This document shows, piece after piece, positions 44,247-53,418 of a DNA stretch of 54,860 nt (the stretch's first letter is position 1; every line of letters begins with the position of its first letter). Below the pieces are notes generated by a model, which worked only from the letters and a program-made list of their open reading frames with translations, did no database searches and was not told where the DNA came from. The DNA lies in assembly GCA_903872075.1 (NCBI GenBank), contig CAIQJF010000022.1, positions 1 through 54,860 on the forward strand. The letters are read 5' to 3'. A program made the translations under genes and the position numbers. The DNA comes from an uncultured Caulobacteraceae bacterium (GTDB lineage: Bacteria; Pseudomonadota; Alphaproteobacteria; Caulobacterales; Caulobacteraceae).

Positions 44247-45116
44247 ATGAGCGGTAATCGCGACAAAGACCCTCACAGCGGGATGGAAACCACCGGCCAC
44301 GAGTGGGATGGCATCACCGAACTGGACACCCCGCTGCCGCGATGGTGGCTGTGGATCTGGTACGGCACGATCGTCTTCGCACTGGTCTACTGGGTGTTGA
44401 TGCCGGCCTGGCCCTATCCCGGCGGGTACACCAAGGGGATCCTGCACAACTCGCAACGCGTGCAGGTGGCCCAGGACCTCAAGGCCCTGCAGGCGCAGCG
44501 TGATGTCCAGGGCCGCGCCCTGACCAACGCCTCGCTCGACCAGATCGAGAGGGATCCGAAACTTCAGGCCTACGCCATGACTCTCGGACAGTTGACGTTC
44601 AACGCCAACTGCGCCGCCTGCCACGGCGCCGGCGGGACTGGGTCAAAGGGCTATCCGAACCTGCGGGACGACGTCTGGCTTTGGGGCGGCTCGCTGCAGG
44701 ACATCCAGACGACCCTCATTCACGGCATTCGCTCGCAGGATCCGGAGGCGCGAAACTCCAAGATGCCGTCGTTCGGCGCCGACGGTCTACTGAAGCCGGC
44801 GGAAGTGAACGATCTGACGGAATATGTCGTCGCGCTATCGCGCCGTCCGGCCAATCAGGCCGCGGTCGCCCGCGCCGCGCCTCTGTTCGCCAACAACTGC
44901 GCCGTATGCCACGCGGCGGACGGCAAGGGGAACGCGACCTTCGGCGCGCCCAACCTGACCGACAAGGACTGGCTCTACGGCGGTGATCGCGCCTCCATCC
45001 ACGACCAGATCTGGAACGGTCGCGGCGGCGTGATGCCCAACTGGGGCAAGCGGCTTGACGCGAACACCCTCAAGGCGCTCACCGTCTACATCCACGCCAA
45101 TGCTGGCGGCGGCTAG
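44247..45116 (+). CDS. ccoP: cbb3-type cytochrome c oxidase subunit III (di-haem cytochrome c)
   Basis: Entry point for electrons from soluble cytochrome c. 289 residues: one N-terminal helix (WWLWIWYGTIVFALVYWVLMP, ~33-53), then two cytochrome c domains with CAACH (Cys122-Cys125-His126) and CAVCH (Cys218-Cys221-His222). Axial methionine candidates occur in KMPSFG and VMPNWG. The family start TELDTPLPRWWLW is clear. ccoG follows after 12 bases. Confidence 0.97.
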   Translation: MSGNRDKDPHSGMETTGHEWDGITELDTPLPRWWLWIWYGTIVFALVYWVLMPAWPYPGGYTKGILHNSQRVQVAQDLKALQAQRDVQGRALTNASLDQIERDPKLQAYAMTLGQLTFNANCAACHGAGGTGSKGYPNLRDDVWLWGGSLQDIQTTLIHGIRSQDPEARNSKMPSFGADGLLKPAEVNDLTEYVVALSRRPANQAAVARAAPLFANNCAVCHAADGKGNATFGAPNLTDKDWLYGGDRASIHDQIWNGRGGVMPNWGKRLDANTLKALTVYIHANAGGG

Positions 45117-45128
45117 GCCGGAAGGTCA

Positions 45129-46643
45129 GTGCCTGTGACAACCGTCATTGAACGTCGCACGCCTGCGGAGCCGGGGCCTTCAGAGGGCCCGGTGTCCGCG
45201 GCGGCGGCGGCGCGCGCCAAGGCTGGCGGGGGCGGCGGCGGGCTCTATAAGCCTCGCACGCCAATCTATCCCAAGCTGGTCCGCGGAAAGTGGCGGAACA
45301 TCAAATGGGCCCTGCTGGTCGTCACTCTGGCGATCTACTGGGGCACGCCGTGGATTCGCTGGGCCCGCCCCGAGGGGCTGCCCCAACAGGCTGTGCTGGT
45401 GGATTTCACCGGCCCGAGATTCTACTTTTTCACCATCCAGCTGTGGCCGCAGGAGGTCTATTTCTTCACTGGCCTGCTGATCATGGCGGCGCTGGCCTTG
45501 TTTCTTGTCACCGCCCTCTTCGGCCGGTTGTGGTGCGGCTACGCCTGTCCGCAGACGGTCTGGACGGATCTGTTCATCGTCGTCGAGCGTCTGTTCGAAG
45601 GCGATCGCAACGCCCGCATGAAGCTGGACTCGTCGCCGCTCAGCTTCAACAAGGCCTGGCGCAAGGGCGGTAAACACCTCGTCTGGCTTTTGATCGCCCT
45701 GGCGACGGGCGGCGCCTGGGTGTTCTATTTCCATGACGCGCCGACCCTGTGGAAGAGCATCTGGATCGGTCAGGGACCGCTCACGGCCTATGTCTCGGCC
45801 GGGGTGCTCACCTTCACGACCTATTCGCTGGCCGGGACCATGCGGGAGCAGGTGTGCACCTATCTCTGTCCCTGGCCCCGGATTCAGGGGGCGATGCTCG
45901 ACAAACATACCCTGCAGGTCATTTATCTCAAGGACCGCGGCGAACCTCGCGGTCCGCATAAGAAGGACCAGTCCTGGGAAGGGCGGGGCGACTGCATCGA
46001 TTGCCAGCAGTGCGTGGTGGTCTGTCCCATGGGGATCGACATCCGAAACGGCGGCCAGATCGAGTGCATCAACTGCGGTCTCTGCGTCGACGCCTGCGAT
46101 GAGATGATGGTGAAGATCGGCAGGCCTACCGGCCTGATCGGCTATGACACCGACCACGCGGTCGCCGAACGCGAGGGCGGATCCGCGGCCAGCTACAAAT
46201 TGGTCCGTCCGCGCACCGTCTACTATGGCGTGGCGCTGGCTCTGGTCAGCGGGGTGATGGTCTGGGGCTTGGCGATGCGTCAGCCCGTCGTGTTCGACGT
46301 CCTGCGCGATCGGAACCCGACCTTTGTGCGGCTACACGACGGGTCGGTTCGCGACGGCTATACGCTGAAGGTGGCCAACCGGACGTTCGAGCGTCAGGTG
46401 TTCAAGGTGGAGGTCAGCGGCCTTGCCAAGGATGACCTCAAGACGCCCGGCGCGCCGTCCTCAAGCACCTCCCTGACCTTCGTCGTCGAGCCGGATCAGG
46501 TGGGATCCATGAGGCTGCTGGTGTCCGCCCCAGAGTCGGCCCTGCCCGAACCGTCGATGCCGATCGACGTCAAAATTCATTCCAGGGACGTGACCGCGGA
46601 TGCAAAATCCGTGTTCCTGTCCGGAGAGGTCAATAAGCCATGA
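45129..46643 (+). CDS. ccoG: cbb3 oxidase assembly protein CcoG (FixG/RdxA)
   Basis: Membrane iron-sulphur protein that helps copper insertion in cbb3 oxidase maturation. 504 residues: several N-terminal helices, the family motif CGYACPQTVWTDLF, and two 4Fe-4S ferredoxin clusters (CIDCQQCVVVCP and CINCGLCVDAC, ~295-335). One further helix and a C-terminal immunoglobulin-like domain (FixG_C) follow. GTG 45129 or GTG 45135 may be the start; GAAGG at 45121-45125 suits the second better. Its stop overlaps the ccoH start by four bases. Confidence 0.93.
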   Translation: MPVTTVIERRTPAEPGPSEGPVSAAAAARAKAGGGGGGLYKPRTPIYPKLVRGKWRNIKWALLVVTLAIYWGTPWIRWARPEGLPQQAVLVDFTGPRFYFFTIQLWPQEVYFFTGLLIMAALALFLVTALFGRLWCGYACPQTVWTDLFIVVERLFEGDRNARMKLDSSPLSFNKAWRKGGKHLVWLLIALATGGAWVFYFHDAPTLWKSIWIGQGPLTAYVSAGVLTFTTYSLAGTMREQVCTYLCPWPRIQGAMLDKHTLQVIYLKDRGEPRGPHKKDQSWEGRGDCIDCQQCVVVCPMGIDIRNGGQIECINCGLCVDACDEMMVKIGRPTGLIGYDTDHAVAEREGGSAASYKLVRPRTVYYGVALALVSGVMVWGLAMRQPVVFDVLRDRNPTFVRLHDGSVRDGYTLKVANRTFERQVFKVEVSGLAKDDLKTPGAPSSSTSLTFVVEPDQVGSMRLLVSAPESALPEPSMPIDVKIHSRDVTADAKSVFLSGEVNKP

Positions 46644-47128
46644 TCGCCACCCCGCGCCGCGCGCCTTTCGTCATCAAGGGCTGGCATGTCCTGGTTGGCT
46701 TTCTGCTGTTCTTCGCCATCGATATTGGCGTGAACGCCTACTTCATGGTGAAGGCCTACCGCACCTTCCCGGGGGAGACGTCGGCGACACCCTATGAGGA
46801 TGGCGTCGCGTTCAACGCCACCCTGCGGGAGCGGAAGGCCCAAGCCGCTCTCGGCTGGAACATCGCGGCCGGGGTCGACGCTCAGGGAAGGGTGCGCGTC
46901 GATGCGAGCGACCGCTCTGGGGCTCCGCTGAGTGGCCTGTCGGTCACCGCGCACCTTGAGCGGCCGGCGACCCAGACCGGTCAGCAGGTCCTGACGCTCG
47001 CGGCCTCAGCGCCCGGGGTCTATGAAGCGCCGGGCGCGCCCACCCAGGGCGTGTGGGATCTCGATGTCACGCTGCGGGATTCCCAGGGCCATGTCGCCCG
47101 CGCGGACCGACGCCTCACCATCCCATGA
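46640..47128 (+). CDS. ccoH: cbb3 oxidase assembly protein CcoH (FixH)
   Basis: Single-helix membrane protein needed for cbb3 assembly. 162 residues begin with a basic segment and GWHVLVGFLLFFAIDIGVNAYFM (helix ~17-40), then AYRTFPG and a periplasmic beta-rich domain. ATGA overlaps with ccoG and ccoI on both sides indicate coupled translation. FixH family features and position make the call firm. Confidence 0.92.
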   Translation: MIATPRRAPFVIKGWHVLVGFLLFFAIDIGVNAYFMVKAYRTFPGETSATPYEDGVAFNATLRERKAQAALGWNIAAGVDAQGRVRVDASDRSGAPLSGLSVTAHLERPATQTGQQVLTLAASAPGVYEAPGAPTQGVWDLDVTLRDSQGHVARADRRLTIP

Positions 47129-49308
47129 GCGCGGTCGACGCCGATCTCAGCGGCTTCCTGCGACCCACCGGAGAGGCGGGTCAAAGCCGTCTGGAACTGA
47201 TGGTCACGGGCGCGCGCTGCGCAGGCTGCCTGAACAAGATCGAGAAAGGTGTCGCGGCGATGCCGGCCGTGAGCCGGGCGCGGCTGAACCTGTCGACGGG
47301 CAAGCTTCTGGTGATCTTCGACGGCCCGGGAGCGGACCCGGCAGCCGTGATGCACCGCGTCGAGGACCTTGGCTACGCCGCGCGGCTCTACGATCCGGCG
47401 GCTGTCGAACAGGACTACGAGCGCGAAGGTCGGCGCCTGACTCTGGCCCTCGGTGTCGCGGGCTTCGGTGTGCTCAACGTGATGATGTTCACCGTGCCGG
47501 CGTGGGCCGGCCTGTTCGGTCAGGAGCTCCAGCCGGCGACGCGGGAGGTCATGTACTGGTTCGCGGCCCTGATCGCGACGCCGTGCTCCCTCTACGCCGG
47601 CATGCCCTTCTTCAAGTCGGCGTGGGCGTCGCTGCGACGGGGCAAGGCCAATATGGACGTGCCGATCACCATCGGCGTCCTTCTGACTCTGGGCATCAGC
47701 TATTACGAGACGTTCCGGGGCGGGCGGCACGCCTATTTCGACGCAGCGATCACCCTGATTTTCCTGCTGCTGATCGGACGCTATCTCGATCACAAGCTTC
47801 GCGCCCGCGCCCGCGGCGCCGCCCGTGATCTGCTGTCGTTGCAGACAACCATCGCGCGGCGCCTGGATGGGGCAGGGTTTGAGCGGGGCGTTCCCATCGC
47901 GCAGGTCGCTGTCGGCGACCGTCTCGCCGTGGCGCCGGGCGACCGCATCCCGGTCGACGGCGTGATCGAGTCGGGCGAGTCGGAACTCGACAACGCCTTG
48001 ATCAGCGGCGAGACCCTGCCGGTCGCGGTGGGGCCGGCCATGAAGGTGCATGCCGGGGCGCTGAATATCTCGGGGCGCCTGGTGATCCGCGCCGAGGCTG
48101 AGGTTCAGGATTCCACCCTGGCCGAGATCGCCCGGCTGATGGAAGCCGGCGCCCAATCGAAGTCCGCCTACGTGCGCCTGGCGGATAAGGCGGCCGCGCT
48201 CTACGTCCCGACCGTCCACTCGGTGGCTGCGGCGACTTTCATTGGCGGCTTGCTTCTGGGTCTGGGTGCGCATGAAGCGCTGATGCGGGCCGCTGCCATT
48301 CTTATCGTCACCTGTCCGTGCGCCCTCGGCCTCGCGGTTCCGGCGGTTCAGGTCACAGCCAGCGGGCGGCTGTTTCGCGCCGGCGTACTTGTCAAATCCG
48401 GCGCCGCGCTGGAGCGTCTGGCGGGCGTGGACCACGTCGTGTTCGACAAGACCGGTGTGCTCACCGAAGGACGGCCGCAACTTCTCGCGCCCGTGCCCGG
48501 CGCCCTGGCGCTGGCCGCAAGGCTGGCGCGCGCCTCCCGGCACCCTCTGGCCCGGAGTCTGGCGCTTGCCGCTGGGCCCGGCGTCGCCGCTGACGCGGTC
48601 ACGGAGACGGCCGGACAGGGCCTTGAGGGCATGATCGACGGCCGGACGGCCCGACTTGGGCGCGCCGGCTTTGTCGGCGTGGAGGGGCACGACGGACTGG
48701 AAACCGAACTGTGGTTCGCGATCGCGGGCGAGGCGCCGGTGGTTTTCAGGTTTGCCGACACCCTGCGGCCGGACGCCGCCGAGACTGTTTCGCGCCTCAA
48801 TGCCATGGGGCTGGGCGTGGAGATCCTCTCGGGCGATGTCGCCCCTGCCGTCGAGACCGCGGCGCGGGCCACTGGCGTTGAACGCTGGCGCGCGGGCATG
48901 ACGCCGCTCCAGAAGGCCGAGGCCATCCGCCGGCTCACGGAGTCCGGCCATAAGGTTCTGATGGTGGGCGATGGCCTGAATGACGCCGCGGCCCTGGCCG
49001 GCGCCTACGCATCGATGGCGCCGGGCGCGGCGGTGGACGCCAGCCAGAACGCCGCCGACCTCGTTTTCGACGGTCGGTCCCTGGGCGCCGTCGATCTGGC
49101 CATCCGCACAGCGCGCGCGGCCCGCAGTCGCGCGCTCGAGAATTTCGCCTTCTCGGCGCTCTACAATGTCGTCGCGGTGCCCGTTGCGGTCTTCGGCCTG
49201 GTCAATCCCTTTGTGGCCGCCATCGCCATGTCATCATCGTCGCTCATCGTGACCCTCAACGCCTTGCGGATGAACTGGGTCGGGCGAAATGAAGGAACAG
49301 CGGCATGA
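47125..49308 (+). CDS. ccoI: P1B-type copper-transporting ATPase CcoI (FixI)
   Basis: Copper pump supplying CuB for cbb3 oxidase assembly. From ATG 47125 (overlapping the ccoH stop by four bases) 727 residues carry an N-terminal heavy-metal-associated domain with GARCAGC (~30-36), the transmembrane copper motif CPC (TCPCALGLA), the phosphorylation site DKTGVLTEG (usual DKTGT has Val in place of Thr), and the hinge motif MVGDGLNDAAAL. The HMA motif has Ala-Arg in place of the more usual Met-Thr. Third gene of the ccoGHIS block. Confidence 0.94.
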   Translation: MSAVDADLSGFLRPTGEAGQSRLELMVTGARCAGCLNKIEKGVAAMPAVSRARLNLSTGKLLVIFDGPGADPAAVMHRVEDLGYAARLYDPAAVEQDYEREGRRLTLALGVAGFGVLNVMMFTVPAWAGLFGQELQPATREVMYWFAALIATPCSLYAGMPFFKSAWASLRRGKANMDVPITIGVLLTLGISYYETFRGGRHAYFDAAITLIFLLLIGRYLDHKLRARARGAARDLLSLQTTIARRLDGAGFERGVPIAQVAVGDRLAVAPGDRIPVDGVIESGESELDNALISGETLPVAVGPAMKVHAGALNISGRLVIRAEAEVQDSTLAEIARLMEAGAQSKSAYVRLADKAAALYVPTVHSVAAATFIGGLLLGLGAHEALMRAAAILIVTCPCALGLAVPAVQVTASGRLFRAGVLVKSGAALERLAGVDHVVFDKTGVLTEGRPQLLAPVPGALALAARLARASRHPLARSLALAAGPGVAADAVTETAGQGLEGMIDGRTARLGRAGFVGVEGHDGLETELWFAIAGEAPVVFRFADTLRPDAAETVSRLNAMGLGVEILSGDVAPAVETAARATGVERWRAGMTPLQKAEAIRRLTESGHKVLMVGDGLNDAAALAGAYASMAPGAAVDASQNAADLVFDGRSLGAVDLAIRTARAARSRALENFAFSALYNVVAVPVAVFGLVNPFVAAIAMSSSSLIVTLNALRMNWVGRNEGTAA

Positions 49309-49463
49309 ACATCTTCATGTTTCTCGCGCCGACGTCTGTCCTGCTGGGCCTGCTGGGCCTTGCCGCCTTCTGGTGGACAGTCAGGAACAACCAGTACGAG
49401 GATCCTCAGGGCGACGCGGCGCGCATCCTCAACGACCATGAGGACGAGGGACCGCCGCCCTGA
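49305..49463 (+). CDS. ccoS: cbb3 oxidase maturation protein CcoS
   Basis: 52-residue single-helix membrane protein needed for cofactor insertion into CcoN. It reads MNIFMFLAPTSVLLGLLGLA, FWWTVRNNQYEDPQGDAARIL and an acidic tail, the CcoS pattern. ATGA overlap with the ccoI stop. It completes the ccoNOQP-ccoGHIS set. Confidence 0.9.
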   Translation: MNIFMFLAPTSVLLGLLGLAAFWWTVRNNQYEDPQGDAARILNDHEDEGPPP

Positions 49464-49558
49464 CTTGATCTCCGGTCGCGGGCGTCGTCCTGATCCGCGC
49501 CTGTGCTATGGGGGGCTGAGGGCCGAGACGAGCCCGAGGCCGGCCCAGGAATTCGTTC

Positions 49559-50563
49559 ATGCGTATACTCGTGACGGGAACCGCGGGTTTCATCGGTTTC
49601 CATCTGGCGAGCCGACTGCTGACCGACGGTCATCAGGTGACGGGCGTAGACGGCTTGACCGACTACTATGACGTCGACCTCAAACGCGCCCGCCGGGCGC
49701 TGCTACTCGGCCGGCCCGGCTATGTCGACCATGAGATCATGCTCGAGGACGCCGATTCCTTCGCCGCGGCGGCGGACGCCGCCCGGCCTCAGGTCATCGT
49801 TCATCTCGCGGCCCAGGCCGGTGTTCGGTACAGCCTGGAAAACCCGCGCGCCTATCTGGACAGCAATCTCGTCGGCGCCTTCAATGTCATGGAGGCGGCG
49901 CGGCGCCACGCGGTCAGCCATTTCGTGTTCGCTTCAACAAGTTCGGTCTATGGGCTGGCCGAAACCACGCCGTTCGTGGAAACCCAACCCGCCGACCACC
50001 CCCTGACCTTCTACGCCGCCACCAAGAAAGCGGGGGAGGCGATGACTCACGCCTACAGCCACGCCTGGGGGCTGCCGACCACGGTGGCGCGGTTCTTCAC
50101 CGTCTACGGCCCCTGGGGGCGCCCCGACATGGCGCTCGGCAAGTTCGTGGACGGCATCCTGGCCGGCGAGACGATCGATCTGTTCAACGAAGGGGATATG
50201 GAGCGCGACTTCACCTATGTCGACGATCTGGTGGAAGGCCTGACCCGGCTGATGGCCGTGGTTCCGGAGCGGGGCCGCCCTGCGTCGCCGATCGACTCCC
50301 TGAGCCCCGACGCGCCCTGGCGCATCGTCAATATCGGCCGCGGCGCGCCTGTGCGGCTGATGGACTTCGTCGCCGCCATCGAGGCGGCCCTGGGCCGGAC
50401 CGCCACCATAAACCTCGCGCCCATGCAGCTGGGCGATCCGCCGACAACCTTCGCCAGCGCCGAGCTACTGGAGACGCTTACGGGTTACCGCCCTGATACG
50501 CCGCTGGCGGAGGGCGTTGCCGCCTTCTGCAAGTGGCGGTTGTCCTACTATGGTTTGAACTAA
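49559..50563 (+). CDS. NAD-dependent sugar-nucleotide epimerase (UDP-glucuronate 4-epimerase type)
   Basis: Extended SDR that inverts C4 of a UDP-sugar, for polysaccharide or LPS precursors. 334 residues: VTGTAGFIGFHLASRLL (~5-21), VIVHLAAQAGVRYSLENPRAYLDSN, FASTSSVYG, and Tyr/Lys in FYAATKKAGEAM, then RFFTVYGPWGRPDMA and RDFTYVDDLVEG. The GVRYSLENPRAYLDSN block and RPDMALGKF favour UDP-glucuronate 4-epimerase over UDP-glucose 4-epimerase. It stands alone between ccoS and tRNA-Leu. Confidence 0.88.
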   Translation: MRILVTGTAGFIGFHLASRLLTDGHQVTGVDGLTDYYDVDLKRARRALLLGRPGYVDHEIMLEDADSFAAAADAARPQVIVHLAAQAGVRYSLENPRAYLDSNLVGAFNVMEAARRHAVSHFVFASTSSVYGLAETTPFVETQPADHPLTFYAATKKAGEAMTHAYSHAWGLPTTVARFFTVYGPWGRPDMALGKFVDGILAGETIDLFNEGDMERDFTYVDDLVEGLTRLMAVVPERGRPASPIDSLSPDAPWRIVNIGRGAPVRLMDFVAAIEAALGRTATINLAPMQLGDPPTTFASAELLETLTGYRPDTPLAEGVAAFCKWRLSYYGLN

Positions 50564-50620
50564 GGCCGGCGCCCGAGGCTATGTTCGCCACGGGATTTTG
50601 CGTGTAGGAGCCCTCGGCGC

Positions 50621-50705
50621 GCGGATGTGGCGGAACTGGTAGACGCACTGGATTTAGGTTCCAGCGCCGTAAGGCGTGGAGGTTCGAGTCCTCTCATCCG
50701 CACCA
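50621..50705 (+). tRNA. tRNA-Leu (anticodon UAG)
   Basis: Acceptor GCGGATG (50621-50627) pairs with CATCCGC (50695-50701), then A and encoded CCA. The anticodon stem CTGGA/TCCAG closes a loop TTTAGGT with anticodon TAG, reading CUA and other CUN codons. Long variable arm (CGCCGTAAGGCGT) and GTTCGAGTC T-arm identify class II tRNA-Leu. Confidence 0.97.
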
Positions 50706-50797
50706 GCACTTTTGGGTCGCGGCCGGGCCGCCGGAGACGGGGCAGGGGGCCCCTTGAGGGGGCTGGAACGGCGTGACATAAGGGCGGTTCGTTTCAC

Positions 50798-50835
50798 GCC
50801 GCCTGCCAGGACGGATCTTGGCGGCGGCTTTTTAT
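50798..50835 (+). terminator. Intrinsic terminator between tRNA-Leu(UAG) and tig
   Basis: GCCGCC (50798-50803) pairs with GGCGGC (50823-50828), with inner CCA/TGG pairing, followed directly by TTTTTATT. It ends about 45 bases before the trigger factor start. It may end the tRNA transcript or act in the tig leader. Confidence 0.75.
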
Positions 50836-50878
50836 TGGGCGCGTGGCTCAGCCTGCGCCCCAAACTCGGGACACGTTG

Positions 50879-52465
50879 ATGCAAGTTGTTGAAAAGCCTG
50901 GTGAAGGTCTGAGCCGTAGCTATGGCGTGACAGTGCCCGCCGCCGAACTCGGCGCCGCTCTCGACGCCCGTATCGCTGAAATCACCCCCACGATGAAGCT
51001 CAAGGGCTTCCGCCCCGGCAAGGTGCCGCAGGCCCACGTCCGCCGCCTCTATGGCAAGGCGCTGATGAGCGAAGTGGTCGAGAAGACCATCAACGAAAGC
51101 TCGCAGAAGGTGCTCGCCGACAATCAACTGCGCATCGCTGCCCAGCCCGAGCTGAAACCTGTCTCCGACATGGAGCAGGTGATCGCCGGCGGCGTCGACC
51201 TTGCCTATGAGATCGAGGTCGAGGTGATGCCCGACTTTGAACCTGTCGACGTCTCGACCCTGTCGCTCGAAAAGCTGGTCTACAATTCCAGCGACGCCGA
51301 GCTTGAGGACGCCCTGGCCGAAGTCGTGACCCAGAACCGCACCTTCGCGGCGCGGGAAGACGGCGCTGCGGCCCTCGATGGCGATCAGGTGCTGATCGAT
51401 TTCCTCGGCAAGGTCGATGGCGAAGCCTTCGCCGGCGGCGCCGCCACGGACGCCGAACTCGTGATCGGTTCGGGGCAGTTCATTCCTGGCTTCGAGGAAC
51501 AGCTTGTCGGTGTGAAGGCCGGCGACGAACTCACCGTCAACGTCACCTTCCCCGAGGAATATCAGGCCGAGCACCTCAAGGGTAAGGCCGCCGCGTTCGA
51601 GGTCACCGTCAAGGAAGTCCGCGCGCCGCAGGCCGCCGAAGCCGACGACGCCCTGGCGGAGCGGCTGGGCATGGCGGATCTCGAAGCGCTCAGGACCGCG
51701 CTGCGCGAGAACCTGGACCGTCAGTTCGTGTCCGCCTCGCGTTTCAAGCTGAAGCGCGCCCTGCTCGATGTTCTCGACACCAAGCATGACATCCAACTGC
51801 CGCCGCGCATGGTGCAGTCGGAATTCGACAGCATCTGGGAGCAGGTCCAGAAGGACAAGGCCGAAGGTCAGGCGTCCCCCGAAGACGCCGGCAAGTCCGA
51901 CGACGAACTCACGGCCGAATACCGCAAGATCGCTGAGCGCCGCGTGCGCCTGGGTCTCGTGCTGGCCGAAATCGGCCGTCGCGAGAATGTCCAGGTCTCC
52001 GAGGCGGAACTCGGCGACGCCATGCGGGCCGAGGCCATGCGTTATGGCGCCCAGGCGCAGGAAATCTTCGACCTGCTGCGCCGTAATCCGGACATCCAGG
52101 CGCAGATGCGCGCCCCTCTGTACGAGGAGAAGGTCGTCGACCTGATCGTCAGCCGCGCCGCTGTGAGCGAGAAGTCGGTCTCGAAGGAAGAACTCCTGCG
52201 CGACGACGACCTGCCGGTAGGTTACGGCGGCGAGGCGGAAGCGGAAAAGCCCGCGCCGAAGAAGAAAGCCGTCAAGGCCAAGGCCGCCGCCGAGCCCGCG
52301 GAAGCGGGGCCGTCCGAAGCCGAGGCCGAGAAGCCCGCCCCTGCCAAGAAGAAGGCGGCCAAGGCCAGGGCTGAACCTGCGGCCGAGGCCGCTCCGGCCG
52401 AAACCGCCGCCGAGGCCCCCGTGGCGAAGAAGCCGCGCAAGAGCAAGGCGGCGTCTGAGGACTGA
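50879..52465 (+). CDS. tig: Trigger factor with long Lys/Ala tail
   Basis: Ribosome-bound chaperone and peptidyl-prolyl isomerase that meets nascent chains. From ATG 50879, 528 residues: the ribosome-binding domain with the signature GFRPGKVP (~45-52), the FKBP domain (~155-245, [19 protein letters not shown] and [13 protein letters not shown]), and the helical chaperone domain. E. coli has 432 residues; here residues ~452-528 are an extra Ala/Glu/Lys/Pro tail built of two imperfect copies (EAEAEKPAP + KKKAxKA). The open frame to 50843 adds 12 residues without family features. Confidence 0.95.
   Translation: MQVVEKPGEGLSRSYGVTVPAAELGAALDARIAEITPTMKLKGFRPGKVPQAHVRRLYGKALMSEVVEKTINESSQKVLADNQLRIAAQPELKPVSDMEQVIAGGVDLAYEIEVEVMPDFEPVDVSTLSLEKLVYNSSDAELEDALAEVVTQNRTFAAREDGAAALDGDQVLIDFLGKVDGEAFAGGAATDAELVIGSGQFIPGFEEQLVGVKAGDELTVNVTFPEEYQAEHLKGKAAAFEVTVKEVRAPQAAEADDALAERLGMADLEALRTALRENLDRQFVSASRFKLKRALLDVLDTKHDIQLPPRMVQSEFDSIWEQVQKDKAEGQASPEDAGKSDDELTAEYRKIAERRVRLGLVLAEIGRRENVQVSEAELGDAMRAEAMRYGAQAQEIFDLLRRNPDIQAQMRAPLYEEKVVDLIVSRAAVSEKSVSKEELLRDDDLPVGYGGEAEAEKPAPKKKAVKAKAAAEPAEAGPSEAEAEKPAPAKKKAAKARAEPAAEAAPAETAAEAPVAKKPRKSKAASED
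52232..52462 (+). repeat. Imperfect tandem repeat encoding the trigger factor tail
   Basis: The codons from 52232 and from about 52316 both encode EAEAEKPAP followed by KKKA and further Ala/Lys; DNA identity between the copies is moderate, so this is an old or purifying-selected duplication. It encodes a disordered, highly charged region. Confidence 0.65.
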
Positions 52466-52525
52466 CGCCTTGCGCCGCCGCTCCGGCGGCCCGATATCCA
52501 AGGAACAGCAAAAGGCGCGAGAATC

Positions 52526-53158
52526 ATGATCGACCCCCACACCACCGCCCTCAACCTCGTCCCGATGGTGGTCGAGCAGTCCAGCCGGGGCGAGCGCGCC
52601 TTCGATATTTTCTCCCGGCTGCTGCGCGAGCGCGTGATCTTCCTCAACGGCCCGGTCGAGGACGGCATGTCCGCGCTGATCTGCGCACAGTTGCTCTATC
52701 TGGAATCCGAATTCCCGAAGAAGCAGATCGACATGTACATCAACTCGCCGGGCGGGGTCGTGTCCTCCGGTCTCGCGATCTACGACACCATGCAGTACAT
52801 CCGCTGCCCGGTCGCCACGACCTGCATGGGCATGGCCGCCTCCATGGGATCGTTCCTGCTGATGGCTGGCGAGCCGGGCCTGCGGGTGGCGTTGCCCAAC
52901 GCCCGGATCATGTTGCACCAGCCGTCCGGCGGCTTCTCGGGTAAGGCCTCGGACATCGAGCGCCACGCCGAGGATATCCTCAAGACTAAGCGTCGGCTCA
53001 ATGAACTCTACGCCAAGCATTGCGGCCGGACCTATGACGAGGTCGAGCGCACGCTCGACCGCGACCACTTCATGGACGCTGAGGAGGCTAAGGCCTGGGG
53101 CATCATCGATCACGTCTACGAAAGCCGCGCCGCTTCTGAAGCCGCCCAGGCCGGTTAG
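52526..53158 (+). CDS. clpP: ATP-dependent Clp protease proteolytic subunit
   Basis: Serine protease that forms a double heptamer and works with ClpX/ClpA. 210 residues with catalytic Ser106 (GMAASMGSF), His131 (MLHQPSGG) and an Asp in the TLDRDHFM region; [11 protein letters not shown] and family start [17 protein letters not shown] are clear. Follows tig by 60 bases, with clpX further downstream, the usual tig-clpP-clpX arrangement, here interrupted by two minus-strand genes. Its TAG overlaps the convergent TAA as TTAG. Confidence 0.97.
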   Translation: MIDPHTTALNLVPMVVEQSSRGERAFDIFSRLLRERVIFLNGPVEDGMSALICAQLLYLESEFPKKQIDMYINSPGGVVSSGLAIYDTMQYIRCPVATTCMGMAASMGSFLLMAGEPGLRVALPNARIMLHQPSGGFSGKASDIERHAEDILKTKRRLNELYAKHCGRTYDEVERTLDRDHFMDAEEAKAWGIIDHVYESRAASEAAQAG

Positions 53159-53418
53159 GGTCCGCGAAGCGCCGATCTGACGCGGGCCAGAAATGCGGCC
53201 CGCGCCGGTTCGTCGTTGACCTTAAGACGTTCGAAATCCGCCCCTTCCTGCGCCCGAAGGTCTGCGTAGAGTCCGCTCGGGTCTTCGTGGAAGTGCAGCC
53301 ACGCGTTGCCGCGCCGGTAGAACACGCCGCGCGTTTTTTCACGCACCCCGTCTTCCTGGCGCAACGCCGCCAGCAGCGGCTCGAGCGCGTCCAGAGCTTG
53401 CGGGCCGGCATGTTTCAT
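53155..53418 (-). CDS. Conserved-looking 87-residue protein of unknown function
   Basis: Small soluble protein with no family I can name. N-terminal helix ([14 protein letters not shown]), then [26 protein letters not shown], a strand-turn with HFHED, and [19 protein letters not shown]. The HFHEDxxGLYAD pattern looks like a conserved core. Its ATG overlaps the HAD hydrolase stop by four bases (second gene of a two-gene operon), and its TAA shares TTAG with the clpP stop on the other strand. Confidence 0.7.
   Translation of the reverse strand: MKHAGPQALDALEPLLAALRQEDGVREKTRGVFYRRGNAWLHFHEDPSGLYADLRAQEGADFERLKVNDEPARAAFLARVRSALRGP

Noticed and set aside
52474..52490. GCCGCC/GGCGGC hairpin between tig and clpP
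   Set aside because: Short, no T-run, and common by chance at this GC content; not called a terminator.
50654..53113. An 819-codon open frame on the minus strand opposite tig and clpP
   Set aside because: Antisense shadow of two certain genes in high-GC DNA; its composition has no domain features and it runs through a tRNA.
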